From Burkholderia sp. S171 (lineage in GTDB: Bacteria > Pseudomonadota > Gammaproteobacteria > Burkholderiales > Burkholderiaceae): 53,555 nucleotides of DNA. The DNA lies in assembly GCF_009766085.1 (NCBI RefSeq), contig NZ_LMUF01000042.1, positions 18,418-71,972 of the forward strand. Direction: 5' to 3'. The notes below the pieces were generated by a model that did not search any database, was not told the DNA's origin, and worked only from the letters and a program-made list of their open reading frames with translations. Position numbers and translations under genes: made by a program. Positions 24,197 through 33,331 of the stretch are shown here, one piece after another (position 1 is the stretch's first letter; the number at the start of each line of letters is the position of its first letter).

Positions 24197-24547
24197 TCAG
24201 CTACCCGCGTAGATGTTGCAGAAGCTGACCGGACCAACGCAGGTCGAGTGCATGGCCGTGTGCATCGGGGCGCCTGACGAAGAAGTGCCGTTCTCGGCCA
24301 CGCCGCCGTAGGCTTGCGTTGCCTGTTGTTGGCCGTTCTCAGCCGCGACCTTCGCTTCAGCAGCCTGGATGTCCGCCGGGTAGTCAACGTCTCCACCGCG
24401 CGCCGGGTTGTAGCCTGCCTGTTCAACACGCACCAGGTCTGCGTGGACTTCAGCACGCGTCACAGGAGCATTCGATTGTGCGAAGCTAAGAACCGGAGCG
24501 GCCAAGGTACCAGCGGCGAGAGCGAGACAAATAAGTGCTTTTTTCAT
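24197..24547 (-). CDS. DUF4148 domain-containing exported protein
   Basis: 116 residues with a signal peptide (MKKALICLALAAGTLAAPVLSFAQ). The DUF4148 core follows: PVTRAEVHADLVRVEQAGYNPARGGDVDYPADIQAAEAKVAAEN. This family of small exported proteins is greatly expanded in Burkholderiales, and its function is not known. The C-terminal tail has two cysteines (STCVGPVSFCNIYAGS), unlike many short members, which might form a disulfide. AGGAAT precedes the ATG. Confidence 0.9.
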   Translation of the reverse strand: MKKALICLALAAGTLAAPVLSFAQSNAPVTRAEVHADLVRVEQAGYNPARGGDVDYPADIQAAEAKVAAENGQQQATQAYGGVAENGTSSSGAPMHTAMHSTCVGPVSFCNIYAGS

Positions 24548-25172
24548 GATAGATATTCCTTCAATGAGTGTGATTGATTAACGGGCAAGCTTGCCCTGAA
24601 ACGAATGAAGCTGTAGCTGCCGGAGTGCGATGACAAGCCTTAAAACTGCTACTGAGCGGCTCATCTTCGTTTCGGTATCCTTACTTCAAAAAATCTAAAT
24701 TTCTGCGGTCATGCAGTGGCAAACACATCGGTATTGCTGTTATTCCACGATCGATCAGATAATTTCTTCAAGTTGCTAGTGACAGACCTTCGTAAGCCAC
24801 GACTGGCTGCTTTCTATGCAGTTGCAATCCCGGTGACTTGCAATCAGTATCGGCTTTCAAGCTTTTCGCGAGACTGACATCAGCATTACCAAATTGTTAT
24901 CTTCGACCGGAGGCAGGCTGATTGGGCGCAGTAGCTTGAGGGCCACCGTGCCAAGCCGTGGGACGCGCGCTGTGTTAGAGCGGGAGTGATGAGCAGAGGA
25001 AGGCCGCTCTTGTTCAAGAACCCATCGGGAATGCCGCTCGTTTCGGGCATGGGCTTTTAGTCAGCCGTGCGGTGTCATGCGCCGTGGCCCCTACAAGGAC
25101 GGTCCGGGCATTTATCGATGCCCTTGAGGCGCGGTGCAACAACTGACGCAATCCACTGTTTGATAAGAAAGC
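24548..25172. other. Gene-free spacer of about 620 bp
   Basis: No credible coding sequence on either strand, and parts are visibly AT-richer than the flanks. It contains a perfect 14-bp palindrome GGGCAAGCTTGCCC at 24583-24596, 36 bp upstream of the DUF4148 gene. At 25021-25062 a loose hairpin (CCCAT...ATGGG) is followed by CTTTT. A small RNA could be hidden here but nothing proves one. Confidence 0.4.
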
Positions 25173-25215
25173 CAAAAAGCGCGTTGTGGGTACTGTGACC
25201 ACAACGCGCTTTTTG
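25173..25215. terminator. Strong bidirectional terminator after the SDR gene
   Basis: A 17-bp perfect inverted repeat: CAAAAAGCGCGTTGTGG (25173-25189) and its exact complement (25199-25215), with a 9-nt loop. A and T tracts lie on the outer ends, so it works as an intrinsic terminator in both directions. It lies 25 bp after the stop of the SDR at 25240. Confidence 0.9.
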
Positions 25216-25239
25216 TTTGCTTCGGCAAGACCGCTTCAA

Positions 25240-26013
25240 TTAAAGCGTTGCTGTCACGCCGCCATCGACATAAAGAATGTGCCCATTGACGAAGTTCGAG
25301 GCCGCGCTCGTGAGGAATATTGCCGCGCCCACCAAGTCCTCGACATCGCCCCAACGCCGCGACGGCGTGCGCCCGATAAGCCATGCGCTAAAGGTTTCGT
25401 TGTTCACGAGCGCTTCGGTCAGTTCGGTCTTGAAGTAGCCGGGTCCGAGACCGTTCACCTGGATGCCGTGCTTGCCCCAATCGATTGCCATGCCCTTCGT
25501 CAACATTTTCACCGCGCCTTTTGTTGCCGTGTACGCAGCGATGTCGGGGCGTCCCAGTTCGCTTTGAACCGAGCAGATGTTGACGATCTTGCCGGCGCCG
25601 CGCGTGATCATGAAGCGCGCGACCGCCTGCCCGACCAGGAACACGCTGTCCACGTTCGTCTTCATCAGCTCTTGCCACTGCTCGTGCGAAAACTGGTCGA
25701 GGGGCGCGCGACGCTGCATCCCGGCGTTATTGATGAGAATGTCGATGGGTCCGTCCTCACGTTCGATCTTCTCGATCGCCTCCGATACCGCCGACGGGGC
25801 CGTCACGTCGAAACTGATTGCATCGACGGTCATGCCTTCACCGCGCAAATGCGCCACCGCTTCTGCAAGGCGCGCCTCATTGCGCCCGTTCAAGATAACC
25901 TTCGCGCCGGCGCCCGCGAGTCCGCGCGCGAGGGCAAAACCGATGCCGCTACTCGACCCGGTGACAAGCGCCCGCTTACCCGACAAATCAAACATCTTGA
26001 GCATCTGATTCAA
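25240..26013 (-). CDS. SDR oxidoreductase, gluconate 5-dehydrogenase-like
   Basis: About 257 residues. FDLSGKRALVTGSSSGIGFALARGLAGAGAKVILNGR is the cofactor fold. NNAGMQRRAPL, the catalytic Ser region NICSVQSELGRPDIAAYTATKGAVKMLTKGMAIDWGKHGIQVNGLGPGYFKTELT and the end FVNGHILYVDGGVTATL closely follow the gluconate 5-dehydrogenase (Ga5DH/IdnO) subgroup. TTG 26013 has AGGAG 5 nt upstream; ATG 26004 or 25995 are alternatives. No other sugar-acid genes are adjacent, so the substrate remains a guess. Confidence 0.88.
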   Translation of the reverse strand: MNQMLKMFDLSGKRALVTGSSSGIGFALARGLAGAGAKVILNGRNEARLAEAVAHLRGEGMTVDAISFDVTAPSAVSEAIEKIEREDGPIDILINNAGMQRRAPLDQFSHEQWQELMKTNVDSVFLVGQAVARFMITRGAGKIVNICSVQSELGRPDIAAYTATKGAVKMLTKGMAIDWGKHGIQVNGLGPGYFKTELTEALVNNETFSAWLIGRTPSRRWGDVEDLVGAAIFLTSAASNFVNGHILYVDGGVTATL

Positions 26014-26098
26014 AATATCTCCTGGTTGTCTGTATGCCCATGAGCGCGAGCCCCGACGTTTTCGCCGTGACCGGGAGCGACAAGGCATGCCGTCTTTC

Positions 26099-26308
26099 TC
26101 ATCGGACTTTTTTCAGCGCACTGGCTTTGTGAATGGCCGATTTACCGCTCTTTGAGCTTTTGACTTCGTATTGGGGATCACGAGGAGACGCCTTCGCAAC
26201 GTGGCCGCCCGCCTTTGCTGGACTGGTCACCTTACGCGTGACTGTACCCTCGGTAGGGCCTTGCGATGTTTGCCATTGCACTTTGTCACCCTTGGATACC
26301 GTGGGCAT
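26099..26308 (-). CDS. DUF2945 (HVA1-family) small protein
   Basis: 69 residues: MPTVSKGDKVQWQTSQGPTEGTVTRKVTSPAKAGGHVAKASPRDPQYEVKSSKSGKSAIHKASALKKVR. The GDKV-W-T-QG---G-V-R pattern and the basic tail with YEVKSSKSGK are typical of DUF2945, small proteins of unknown function. ATG 26308 follows AGGAG-N6, which is why I reject the longer reading starting at 26443. It is a separate unit from the SDR gene next to it. Confidence 0.88.
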   Translation of the reverse strand: MPTVSKGDKVQWQTSQGPTEGTVTRKVTSPAKAGGHVAKASPRDPQYEVKSSKSGKSAIHKASALKKVR

Positions 26309-26828
26309 ATCGAACTCCTGAAAGATGCGGCGGCTAACGGGTGTCGTCGCCGAGTACAAACCTTCCTCTGTTTTTTGCCAGGCTACAACCAGTGACGGCA
26401 TTTGCGCTCGGTGTGGGTTCTGGCACAGCACAATCCGCGCCACAGCCGCCAGATTACGTCATTCAACGGAATGGTCAGCGTGGTGCAATTTCGGTTCCTG
26501 CTTTTGCGTGATTCGCGGGATTGGATAGTTGCGATTGCTTCGTGCGTGACCGGTCTTGACGGCGACGAGACGAACGTCAGGGCAGGACGTCCCCCTCGAC
26601 GCCTTTGTGCCCCGGGGTTGTTATCCTTCTTCTAGAATAGCCAGACTTCGCGCAGTTGTAATTTCACAGCGAGTTCGATCCCAGCCTTTCGTCCAAACGG
26701 GATATTCGATAATGACTAAATGAGCGACCGCTCTCTAGTTACAACCCCCGTTCGAACGGCCCTGCGAGCACGCTGTGAACGTTGCCTCGCGGCGGATGGC
26801 TGCCTTCGCCAGCAGACATCGAAACGGA
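26309..26828. other. Gene-free spacer of 520 bp
   Basis: No open frame with a ribosome site or protein-like composition. A perfect 12-bp palindrome CCGTTCGAACGG lies at 26748-26759, about 70 bp downstream of the DUF72 stop. Nothing else is recognisable. Confidence 0.35.
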
Positions 26829-27746
26829 TCACGACGGCATCGCGTTCGCCCCGAGAATGCCCATTAACTTCAGCGCATTCCTCTGCCCCTGATCCTCGTA
26901 ATTGGTATTAAAAACCACATGCGTCAAATCAACCGCTTTTGAAATCTCGATAACCTGGCTAGCGATTGAATCGAGTTCATCGTCGTTGTACTCGTAGTTG
27001 AATCTAGACGACGATGCCACCGCGCCTTTGATATTCCACGTGTCCTGATTGCGTCCATGCATGCGAATCAATGCCAGCCGTGAGTGCGTTGTTTCCCAAA
27101 TGGCGGGGATGCTGTTACTCGACCCTTGCGGCTCATCCACCACCACATTCACCAGCCCGCGCTCACGTTCCATGGCCAGCGTGGAATCGCGGCGCTTTTC
27201 GTCGAACCACGTCTGATTGCGAAACTCGACCGCCATGGTGTAGCCGTCCATTGCGCCCATGACGTCCGCGCAGTGCTCGACATGCCGGATGCCATGGGGA
27301 TTGCAGACCACCCACGGCGCGAACTGGAAATGTACGGCGCCAAGCTTGCCGGCGAGACGAAGCGGCTCAACGGCTTCAAAGTAGCGGCACCATAGTTCCT
27401 GCTGCAACTCGCCCGGCAAATCCTTGTAATACAGGCTCGTCTTGCCGTTCTGCGGCAAGTGCGGCTGTATGTCCGCCGGAAACATGTCGCGTGCGGTCTG
27501 ATGCCCCGTGAACAAGCGGAACGCCTTGATGTTGAACACAAATTCGGGCGGTGTGCGCTCAGCCCACAACACCGAATTCGCGGCGTTAGGCATGGCGTAA
27601 TAGCTGGAATCGACCTCCACCAAAGGGAACACGGACGCGTAATAACGCAACCGTGCCTCCGCGCTCGAACAACCGGGCGGGTAAAAACGCTTGCACTTGA
27701 TTAGCGTGGGGTCTGTCCACGAAGCTGTGCCAACCATGATGGTCAC
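26829..27746 (-). CDS. DUF72 domain protein
   Basis: 305 residues. It begins with VGTASWTDPTLIKCKRFYPPGCSSAEARLRYYASVFPLVEVDSSYYAMP and continues with FVFNIKAFRLFTGHQT, GAVHFQFAPWV and VAVEFRNQTWF-like MAVEFRNQTWFDE, the full DUF72 (YecE-type) barrel signature. The biochemical role of the family is not established. GTG 27746 has GGGAG upstream; ATG 27737 is an alternative. It is divergent from the imuA operon, 152 bp away. Confidence 0.9.
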   Translation of the reverse strand: MTIMVGTASWTDPTLIKCKRFYPPGCSSAEARLRYYASVFPLVEVDSSYYAMPNAANSVLWAERTPPEFVFNIKAFRLFTGHQTARDMFPADIQPHLPQNGKTSLYYKDLPGELQQELWCRYFEAVEPLRLAGKLGAVHFQFAPWVVCNPHGIRHVEHCADVMGAMDGYTMAVEFRNQTWFDEKRRDSTLAMERERGLVNVVVDEPQGSSNSIPAIWETTHSRLALIRMHGRNQDTWNIKGAVASSSRFNYEYNDDELDSIASQVIEISKAVDLTHVVFNTNYEDQGQRNALKLMGILGANAMPS

Positions 27747-27871
27747 CGCGCATTCTCCCTACCATTTTTACCGCAGTCTTTGCCGCATTCACAGGTCATA
27801 ATTTCCTTCCCGTTTTTCTCTCTGCCTTTTAAAAGGGGCCGTTCAGGCTCGATCAAATTCAAGGTAAAGTA

Positions 27872-27887
27872 CTGTACATCCATACAG
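27872..27887. promoter_or_regulatory. LexA (SOS) box of the imuA operon
   Basis: CTGTACATCCATACAG fits the CTGT-N8-ACAG LexA consensus exactly; the surrounding TA...TTA extends the match. It lies 12 bp upstream of the imuA start codon, so LexA would block transcription until DNA damage. Confidence 0.9.
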
Positions 27888-27898
27888 TTAAATTTACC

Positions 27899-28606
27899 AT
27901 GTCAGCCCTGCTCAAGAACGTCGAAGACATCCACCCCGCCTTGTGGCGCGGGTCGCAGCTCGCGCGCTCGCATGGGCAAACCGTTGACACGGGTTATGCC
28001 GTGCTGTCGGCCGAACTGCCGGGCGGCGGCTGGCCTCTGGGAACGCTGATCGAGCTGCTGGTGCAGCAGCCGGGCGTGGGCGAAGTCAGGCTGTTGCGCC
28101 CGGCGCTCGCCGCCGTGAGCAAACGTCCTATCGCCTTTGTGCAACCGCCTCATAGTCCAAATTCTCTCGCTTTCGCGTATCTGGGTGTGCCGCTCGACAA
28201 GCTGCTCCAGGTGCGTGCATCGAAACTGGCCGACGCATTGTGGTCAGCCGAGCAAATTCTCAAGACGGGCAGTTGCGGCGCCCTCGTCTTCTGGCAGCAA
28301 TACGCGCGCACGGAATCGCTGCGGCGCCTCCACATGGCCGCGCAATCCTCTGAAACGCTATTCCTGATGGTGCGCCCGCTCGCGAGCGCGGCGGACTCGT
28401 CACCGGCCACGTTGAGGCTCTGCGTGCGGCCGGCCGGCGACGGTATTGCTGTCGACATCATCAAGCGCAAAGGCCCGATCCGCGCCGAAAGACTGTCCGT
28501 CACCCTGCAACCCTCTCCCGTTCTGCTGAGTCCCCATGCCCGTGTACGTCGGCATACATCTACCCCGGTTGTCGCTGGAAGTGTTCCGTCCACGCTGGTC
28601 GCGTAA
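27899..28606 (+). CDS. imuA: SOS mutagenesis protein ImuA
   Basis: 235 residues of the RecA/SulA-like ImuA family. It starts MSALLKNVEDIHPALWRGSQLARSHGQTVDTGYAVLSAELPGGGWPLGTLIELL, typical of proteobacterial ImuA, and has RPIAFVQPPHSPNSLAFAYLGVPLDKLL. It works with ImuB and DnaE2 in damage-induced translesion synthesis, probably regulating RecA or mutasome assembly. It is directly behind a LexA box, and its 3' end overlaps imuB by 71 bp. Confidence 0.92.
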   Translation: MSALLKNVEDIHPALWRGSQLARSHGQTVDTGYAVLSAELPGGGWPLGTLIELLVQQPGVGEVRLLRPALAAVSKRPIAFVQPPHSPNSLAFAYLGVPLDKLLQVRASKLADALWSAEQILKTGSCGALVFWQQYARTESLRRLHMAAQSSETLFLMVRPLASAADSSPATLRLCVRPAGDGIAVDIIKRKGPIRAERLSVTLQPSPVLLSPHARVRRHTSTPVVAGSVPSTLVA

Positions 28607-30029
28607 GCCTGAACATGGCTGCGTCGTCCTCGACCGCGACACGGTCTTCATAGGAGACCGGGGCGCGCGCGAGGCCGGCGTGTGCGTGGGCATGAAACGC
28701 GGCGGCGTCCTTACGCTCTCGCCCGACACCCTCATGTTCGAGCGCGAGCTGAGCCGAGAAACCGATTTGATGCGCGAGGTCGCTTTTTCGCTGATGAAAT
28801 TCTCACCCATGGTCGCGCTTTGCGATGAGGAAACCATTGTTATCGACGTCACGGCGAGCTTGCGGCTCTTCGGCGGCATCGTGCGGCTGTGTCATCAGAT
28901 GCGGGACATTGTCGATGCCATCGGCGTGACTGTGCGCCTGAGCACGGCGCCGACCGGCCAGGGCGCGTGGCTGCTGGCCAAAAGCACCCGGAGCACTCAC
29001 CTCGGCAAGCGGCGCGTGCTGAAAATGGCGTCGCTCGAACGCAAGCTCGGGACGCTGCCGTTCCAGGCCGCGCCGGAAGTGCGGGCGTTCACGGACTGGT
29101 TCACGGGGCTGGGCTGCAAGACGCTGAACGACATCCGCCGCCTGCCGCGTGCGGGTCTGAAAAAACGCTGCGGCGTCGCGCTGCTGGATTCGCTCGATCG
29201 CGCTTATGGACTCGCGCCCGAGCTCTATGAATGGCTGGCCGTGCCGCCGGCTTTCAGCGCGCGCATCGAGTTGCCCGATCGTATCGAGCATGCGGAAGCC
29301 ATGCTGTTTTCCGCGCGCCGGTTGATCGTGCAACTGTGCGGCTGGCTGAGCGCGCAGCAACTGGCGCTCACGCACGCCACGCTTACGCTGGAACACGAGC
29401 GCGGCCGCGATGCCATCGACCCCACCGTTATCCAGATCGCCCTCGCCGAACCCACCTGGCACGAAGAACATCTGGTGCGCCTGTTCAAGGAGCGGCTTGG
29501 CCGCACGGAACTCGTGGCGCCGGTGATCGCCCTGCGCCTGAGCGCCGCAAAAATACAGCCTGCCGAACCGCCGACCGAGACGCTTTTTCCCGAACCCGGC
29601 GGGTCACCGGAAGACCACAACCGCTTGCTGGAATTGCTGGTTGCGCGGCTGGGCGCCGAGAACGTGCTGCGTGCGGCGCCTTCATCGGATTACCGGCCTG
29701 AACAGGCGAACCGATGGATCTCCGTCACCAACACCACCCATCCTCAAAAGCTTGAAGCCGTGCCGTCCGATCTGCCGCGCCCGGCGTGGCTGCTTGAAAC
29801 GCCGTTGCAACTGATGATGAAAAGCCATCGGCCGTTTTATGGGTCGTCGCTGAAACTGGTGTCGCCGGCTGAGCGCATTGAAGCGGGATGGTTCGACGGC
29901 GGTTTGACAAGCCGCGATTATTTCGTCGCGCAAGCCAGCGATCAAAGTTGCTACTGGATTTATCGCGAGCGGCCCGGCAGTGCCGAAGCCGAAGACCCGC
30001 GCTGGTTTCTCCACGGTCTGTTTGGATGA
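28536..30029 (+). CDS. imuB: Y-family polymerase-like protein ImuB
   Basis: 497 residues. MPVYVGIHLPRLSLEVFRPRW replaces the usual catalytic D-x-D start of Y-family polymerases, as in all ImuB proteins, which are inactive adaptors. Polymerase-like palm and finger parts follow (IGDRGAREAGVCVGMKRGGVL, MKFSPMVALCDEETIVIDVTASLRLFGG), then a little-finger-like domain and a C-terminal tail. ImuB bridges ImuA, the beta clamp and DnaE2. It overlaps imuA by 71 bp in another frame and is followed 6 bp later by dnaE2. Confidence 0.93.
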   Translation: MPVYVGIHLPRLSLEVFRPRWSRKPEHGCVVLDRDTVFIGDRGAREAGVCVGMKRGGVLTLSPDTLMFERELSRETDLMREVAFSLMKFSPMVALCDEETIVIDVTASLRLFGGIVRLCHQMRDIVDAIGVTVRLSTAPTGQGAWLLAKSTRSTHLGKRRVLKMASLERKLGTLPFQAAPEVRAFTDWFTGLGCKTLNDIRRLPRAGLKKRCGVALLDSLDRAYGLAPELYEWLAVPPAFSARIELPDRIEHAEAMLFSARRLIVQLCGWLSAQQLALTHATLTLEHERGRDAIDPTVIQIALAEPTWHEEHLVRLFKERLGRTELVAPVIALRLSAAKIQPAEPPTETLFPEPGGSPEDHNRLLELLVARLGAENVLRAAPSSDYRPEQANRWISVTNTTHPQKLEAVPSDLPRPAWLLETPLQLMMKSHRPFYGSSLKLVSPAERIEAGWFDGGLTSRDYFVAQASDQSCYWIYRERPGSAEAEDPRWFLHGLFG

Positions 30030-30035
30030 TGCGCC

Positions 30036-33000
30036 GTGGATACCCCCTTCTCCATGCTGCCCGCGTATGCGGAGCTTTTCGCGTTTTCCAACTTCACGTT
30101 TCTTCACGGAGCATCGCGTGGAGAGGAGTTGGTCGCGCGCGCGGCGCAACTCGGTTATGCCGGTCTGGCGATTACCGATGAATGCTCGCTCGCGGGTGTC
30201 GTACGCGCGCATGTGGAGGCGAAGAAACTGAATTTTCCGTTGGTGATTGGCTCGTATTTCAAGCTCGTCAACGCGGATCTTTCGCCGGCCTTCGGACTCA
30301 TTCTGCTGGCGACGAACCGCAATGGTTACGGCAATTTGTCGGAACTCATCACCATTGCGCGCATGCGATCGAAAAAAGGCGCGTACCTGCTCACGCCGAA
30401 AGATCTGGCACGGCCCGATAAAGAGTTCGCGCACTTGCGCGGCATGCCGGATTGCCTCGCGATCCTGGTGCCCGATTTCCCCGCGAAGCAGGCCGCGCTC
30501 GATGCCCAGATCGAATGGCTCGACACCACGTTTCCTCAACGCGCGTGGGTTGGGTTGACGTTGCACCAGCGCGCGCTCGATGACATCCACCGGGGGATCG
30601 TCGAGCACGTGGCTGCGTTCCATAAGGTGCCCGTGGTGGCGACGGGCAACGTGGTGATGCACGTGCGCTCGCGCAAGCCGCTGCAGGACACCATGACGGC
30701 CATTCGCATTGGCAAGCCGGTGTCGGAATGTGGTTATGACCTCACGCCGAACGCCGAACAACATTTGCGTTCCAGGTTGCGGCTCGCGAATCTCTATCCG
30801 GAATACACGCTTGGCGAAACACTCAACGTACTCACGCGCTGCAGGTTTTCACTCGATGAATTGCACTACGAATATCCGAACGAAATCGTGCCGGCCGGTT
30901 ATACCCACGCGGCTTATTTGCGCCAGGAAACCTATGTCGGCGCGCATCGGCGTTTTCCGCTCGGCATTGAGCACAAGGTGCAGGCGCAGATAGAACATGA
31001 ACTCGAGTTGATCGAGCATATGAAATACGAGGCGTATTTTCTGACGGTCTATGACCTCGTTCGTTTTGCCCGCAGCGAAAACATTCTTTGCCAGGGGCGT
31101 GGTTCCGCCGCGAACTCCGCCGTGTGTTATTGCCTCGGTGTTACTGAAGTAGACCCGGCGAGCAGCAACATGCTGTTCGAGCGGTTTATCAGCAAAGAAC
31201 GGGGTGAACCGCCGGATATCGATGTCGACTTCGAGCATCAGCGGCGCGAGGAAGTGATCCAGTACATCTATCGTAAATACGGGCGTGATCGTACGGCGAT
31301 TGCGGCGGCTGTGTCCACTTATCGGCCGCGTGGCGCGTTGCGTGAAACGGGCAAGGCGCTGGGCGTCGATCCGCAGATTGTGGATCGCGTCGCGAAGTCG
31401 CATCAGTGGTTCGATACCAGTCAGGACCTGCTGCAACGCTTCACTGAATCCGGGCTTGATCCGGAGAATGTGTTGATTAAATCGTGGGCTTCGCTGGCTG
31501 CGCAATTGCTGAATTTTCCGAGGCATCTGTCGCAGCATTCGGGTGGTTTTGTGATCAGCCGGGAGAAACTCACGCGACTGGTTCCTGTCGAAAATGCGGC
31601 TATGGTGGATCGCAGCGTGATCCAGTGGGACAAGGATGATCTGGAAGCGCTGGGGCTTTTAAAAGTCGATGTGCTCGCGCTCGGCATGCTGTCGGCCATT
31701 CGACGCACACTCGATATGGTTTCGGAGAAACGCGGTGAGCGCTTCGAGATGCAGGACATTCCTCGTGACGATAAAGCGACCTACGACATGATCTCGGAGG
31801 CGGACACGATCGGCGTGTTTCAGATCGAGTCGCGGGCGCAGATGTCAATGTTGCCGCGACTACGGCCGCAGAAATTCTACGATCTTGTGATCGAGGTCGC
31901 GATCGTGCGGCCGGGTCCTATTCAAGGTGGTGCGGTACATCCGTATTTGCGGCGGCGTCAGGGTTTGGAGCCTGTGAGTTTTCCCAACGACGATCTGAAG
32001 GTCGCGCTTGATAGAACCCTGGGCGTGCCGATTTTTCAGGAACAGGTCATGCAGATTGCGATGATCGCCGCCGGGTTCACTGCCGGTGAAGCCGACGAAT
32101 TGCGCCGCGCGATGGCCGCCTGGAAACGCAAAGGCGGTTTGGAGAAATACTACGATCGCATTGTGAGTGGCATGACTAAGAACGGTTATAAAAAAGCCTT
32201 TGCGGATGCCATCTTCGAGCAGATCAAGGGCTTCGGTGAATATGGTTTTCCTGAAAGCCATGCGGCGAGTTTTGCGCTGCTTGTGTATGTCAGCAGTTGG
32301 TTGAAGCGACATGAACCCGCGGCGTTTCTCGCCGCCATGCTGAACTCGCAACCGATGGGTTTCTACTCCCCTTCGCAACTCGTGCAGGATGCGAAGCGCC
32401 ATGGCGTGGTGGTGTTTCCTGCTGACGTGACGGTGAGCGGCTGGGATTCGGTGCTTGAGTATCCGGATGAATGTCGGGGCGATGACAGCAGGCCTGCCGT
32501 GCGGCTGGGGTTATCGCTGCTTCGCGGGATGCGGGACGGTGCGGCTGAGCGTATTGAGACGGCGCGAAGTGTGCGTCAGTTCGAGAGCGTGGGTGACCTC
32601 GCGCAACGGGCGCAACTTGATCGGCATGATCTGCAGGCGCTGGCTGCAGCCAACGCGTTGACTTCGCTCGCGGGGAATCGGCGGGAAGCGTTATGGCAGT
32701 CCGTGGCCGCAGTGCCCGACAAGGACCTGCTCAACGATGCACGCGTGGAAGATGTCACGCCGCTGCTCGGCGCGCCTTCTGAGGCCGACGATATTGTCAG
32801 CGACTACAAGGCTACGGGTCTGTCGCTCGGACGTCATCCGCTTGAACTGCTGCGTCCGGCGTTGCTTGAACATCGGTTGATGTCGGCGGCTACGTTGCGC
32901 AATTACAGGGACGGCCGGTTAGCGCGCGGGTGCGGACTTGTGACCGTGCGTCAACGGCCTGGAACGGCGAAGGGGGTGATGTTCGTTACGATTGAAGATG

Positions 33001-33197
33001 AGACCGGTAACGTCAACGTCATCGTATGGCCCAGTCTGCTTGAGAAGCAGCGCCGCGAGGCGCTTGGTTCGACATTGCTGGCCGTGTACGGTACGTGGCA
33101 ATGCGAGGGCGAGGTTCGACATCTCGTCGCGCAGCGGTTGGTGGATATGTCGTATCTGCTGGGTGGATTGACGAGCGTGAGCCGGGACTTTCATTGA
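30036..33197 (+). CDS. dnaE2: Error-prone DNA polymerase DnaE2 (ImuC)
   Basis: 1053 residues, a C-family polymerase. The N-terminal PHP domain starts YAELFAFSNFTFLHGASRGEELVARAAQLGYAGLAITDECSLAGVVRAH. The palm shows the catalytic aspartates in PPDIDVDFEHQRREEVIQYIYRKYGRDR. Next come IQWDKDDLEALGLLKVDVLALGML, the fingers, GFPESHAASFALLVYVSSWLKRHEPAAFLAAMLN, and an OB-fold near the end (GLVTVRQRPGTAKGVMFVTIEDETGNVNVIVWP). It is shorter than replicative DnaE, as expected for DnaE2. GTG start at 30036. It is the catalytic member of the mutasome. Confidence 0.96.
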   Translation: MDTPFSMLPAYAELFAFSNFTFLHGASRGEELVARAAQLGYAGLAITDECSLAGVVRAHVEAKKLNFPLVIGSYFKLVNADLSPAFGLILLATNRNGYGNLSELITIARMRSKKGAYLLTPKDLARPDKEFAHLRGMPDCLAILVPDFPAKQAALDAQIEWLDTTFPQRAWVGLTLHQRALDDIHRGIVEHVAAFHKVPVVATGNVVMHVRSRKPLQDTMTAIRIGKPVSECGYDLTPNAEQHLRSRLRLANLYPEYTLGETLNVLTRCRFSLDELHYEYPNEIVPAGYTHAAYLRQETYVGAHRRFPLGIEHKVQAQIEHELELIEHMKYEAYFLTVYDLVRFARSENILCQGRGSAANSAVCYCLGVTEVDPASSNMLFERFISKERGEPPDIDVDFEHQRREEVIQYIYRKYGRDRTAIAAAVSTYRPRGALRETGKALGVDPQIVDRVAKSHQWFDTSQDLLQRFTESGLDPENVLIKSWASLAAQLLNFPRHLSQHSGGFVISREKLTRLVPVENAAMVDRSVIQWDKDDLEALGLLKVDVLALGMLSAIRRTLDMVSEKRGERFEMQDIPRDDKATYDMISEADTIGVFQIESRAQMSMLPRLRPQKFYDLVIEVAIVRPGPIQGGAVHPYLRRRQGLEPVSFPNDDLKVALDRTLGVPIFQEQVMQIAMIAAGFTAGEADELRRAMAAWKRKGGLEKYYDRIVSGMTKNGYKKAFADAIFEQIKGFGEYGFPESHAASFALLVYVSSWLKRHEPAAFLAAMLNSQPMGFYSPSQLVQDAKRHGVVVFPADVTVSGWDSVLEYPDECRGDDSRPAVRLGLSLLRGMRDGAAERIETARSVRQFESVGDLAQRAQLDRHDLQALAAANALTSLAGNRREALWQSVAAVPDKDLLNDARVEDVTPLLGAPSEADDIVSDYKATGLSLGRHPLELLRPALLEHRLMSAATLRNYRDGRLARGCGLVTVRQRPGTAKGVMFVTIEDETGNVNVIVWPSLLEKQRREALGSTLLAVYGTWQCEGEVRHLVAQRLVDMSYLLGGLTSVSRDFH

Positions 33198-33215
33198 CAT
33201 TTTTTGTCATTTTTT
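33195..33215 (+). terminator. Possible weak terminator after dnaE2
   Basis: A short inverted repeat TGACA/TGTCA (33195-33209) around a T-rich loop is followed by six T residues, overlapping the dnaE2 stop codon. The stem is only 5 bp. Confidence 0.3.
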
Positions 33216-33331
33216 GATCATCAGCACTCCATCTAAATTGGTTTATCGCAAGCCGAGGGCGTTCTTATTCAACGTCTTGCGAGAAACGCACTATATTAGA
33301 GGCTGGTTTTAGTCACTGAAGGAGTCCGAGT

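Noticed and set aside
26660..26700. tRNA-like T-arm sequence (GAGTTCGATCCC)
   Set aside because: No acceptor stem, anticodon arm or D-arm can be built around it.
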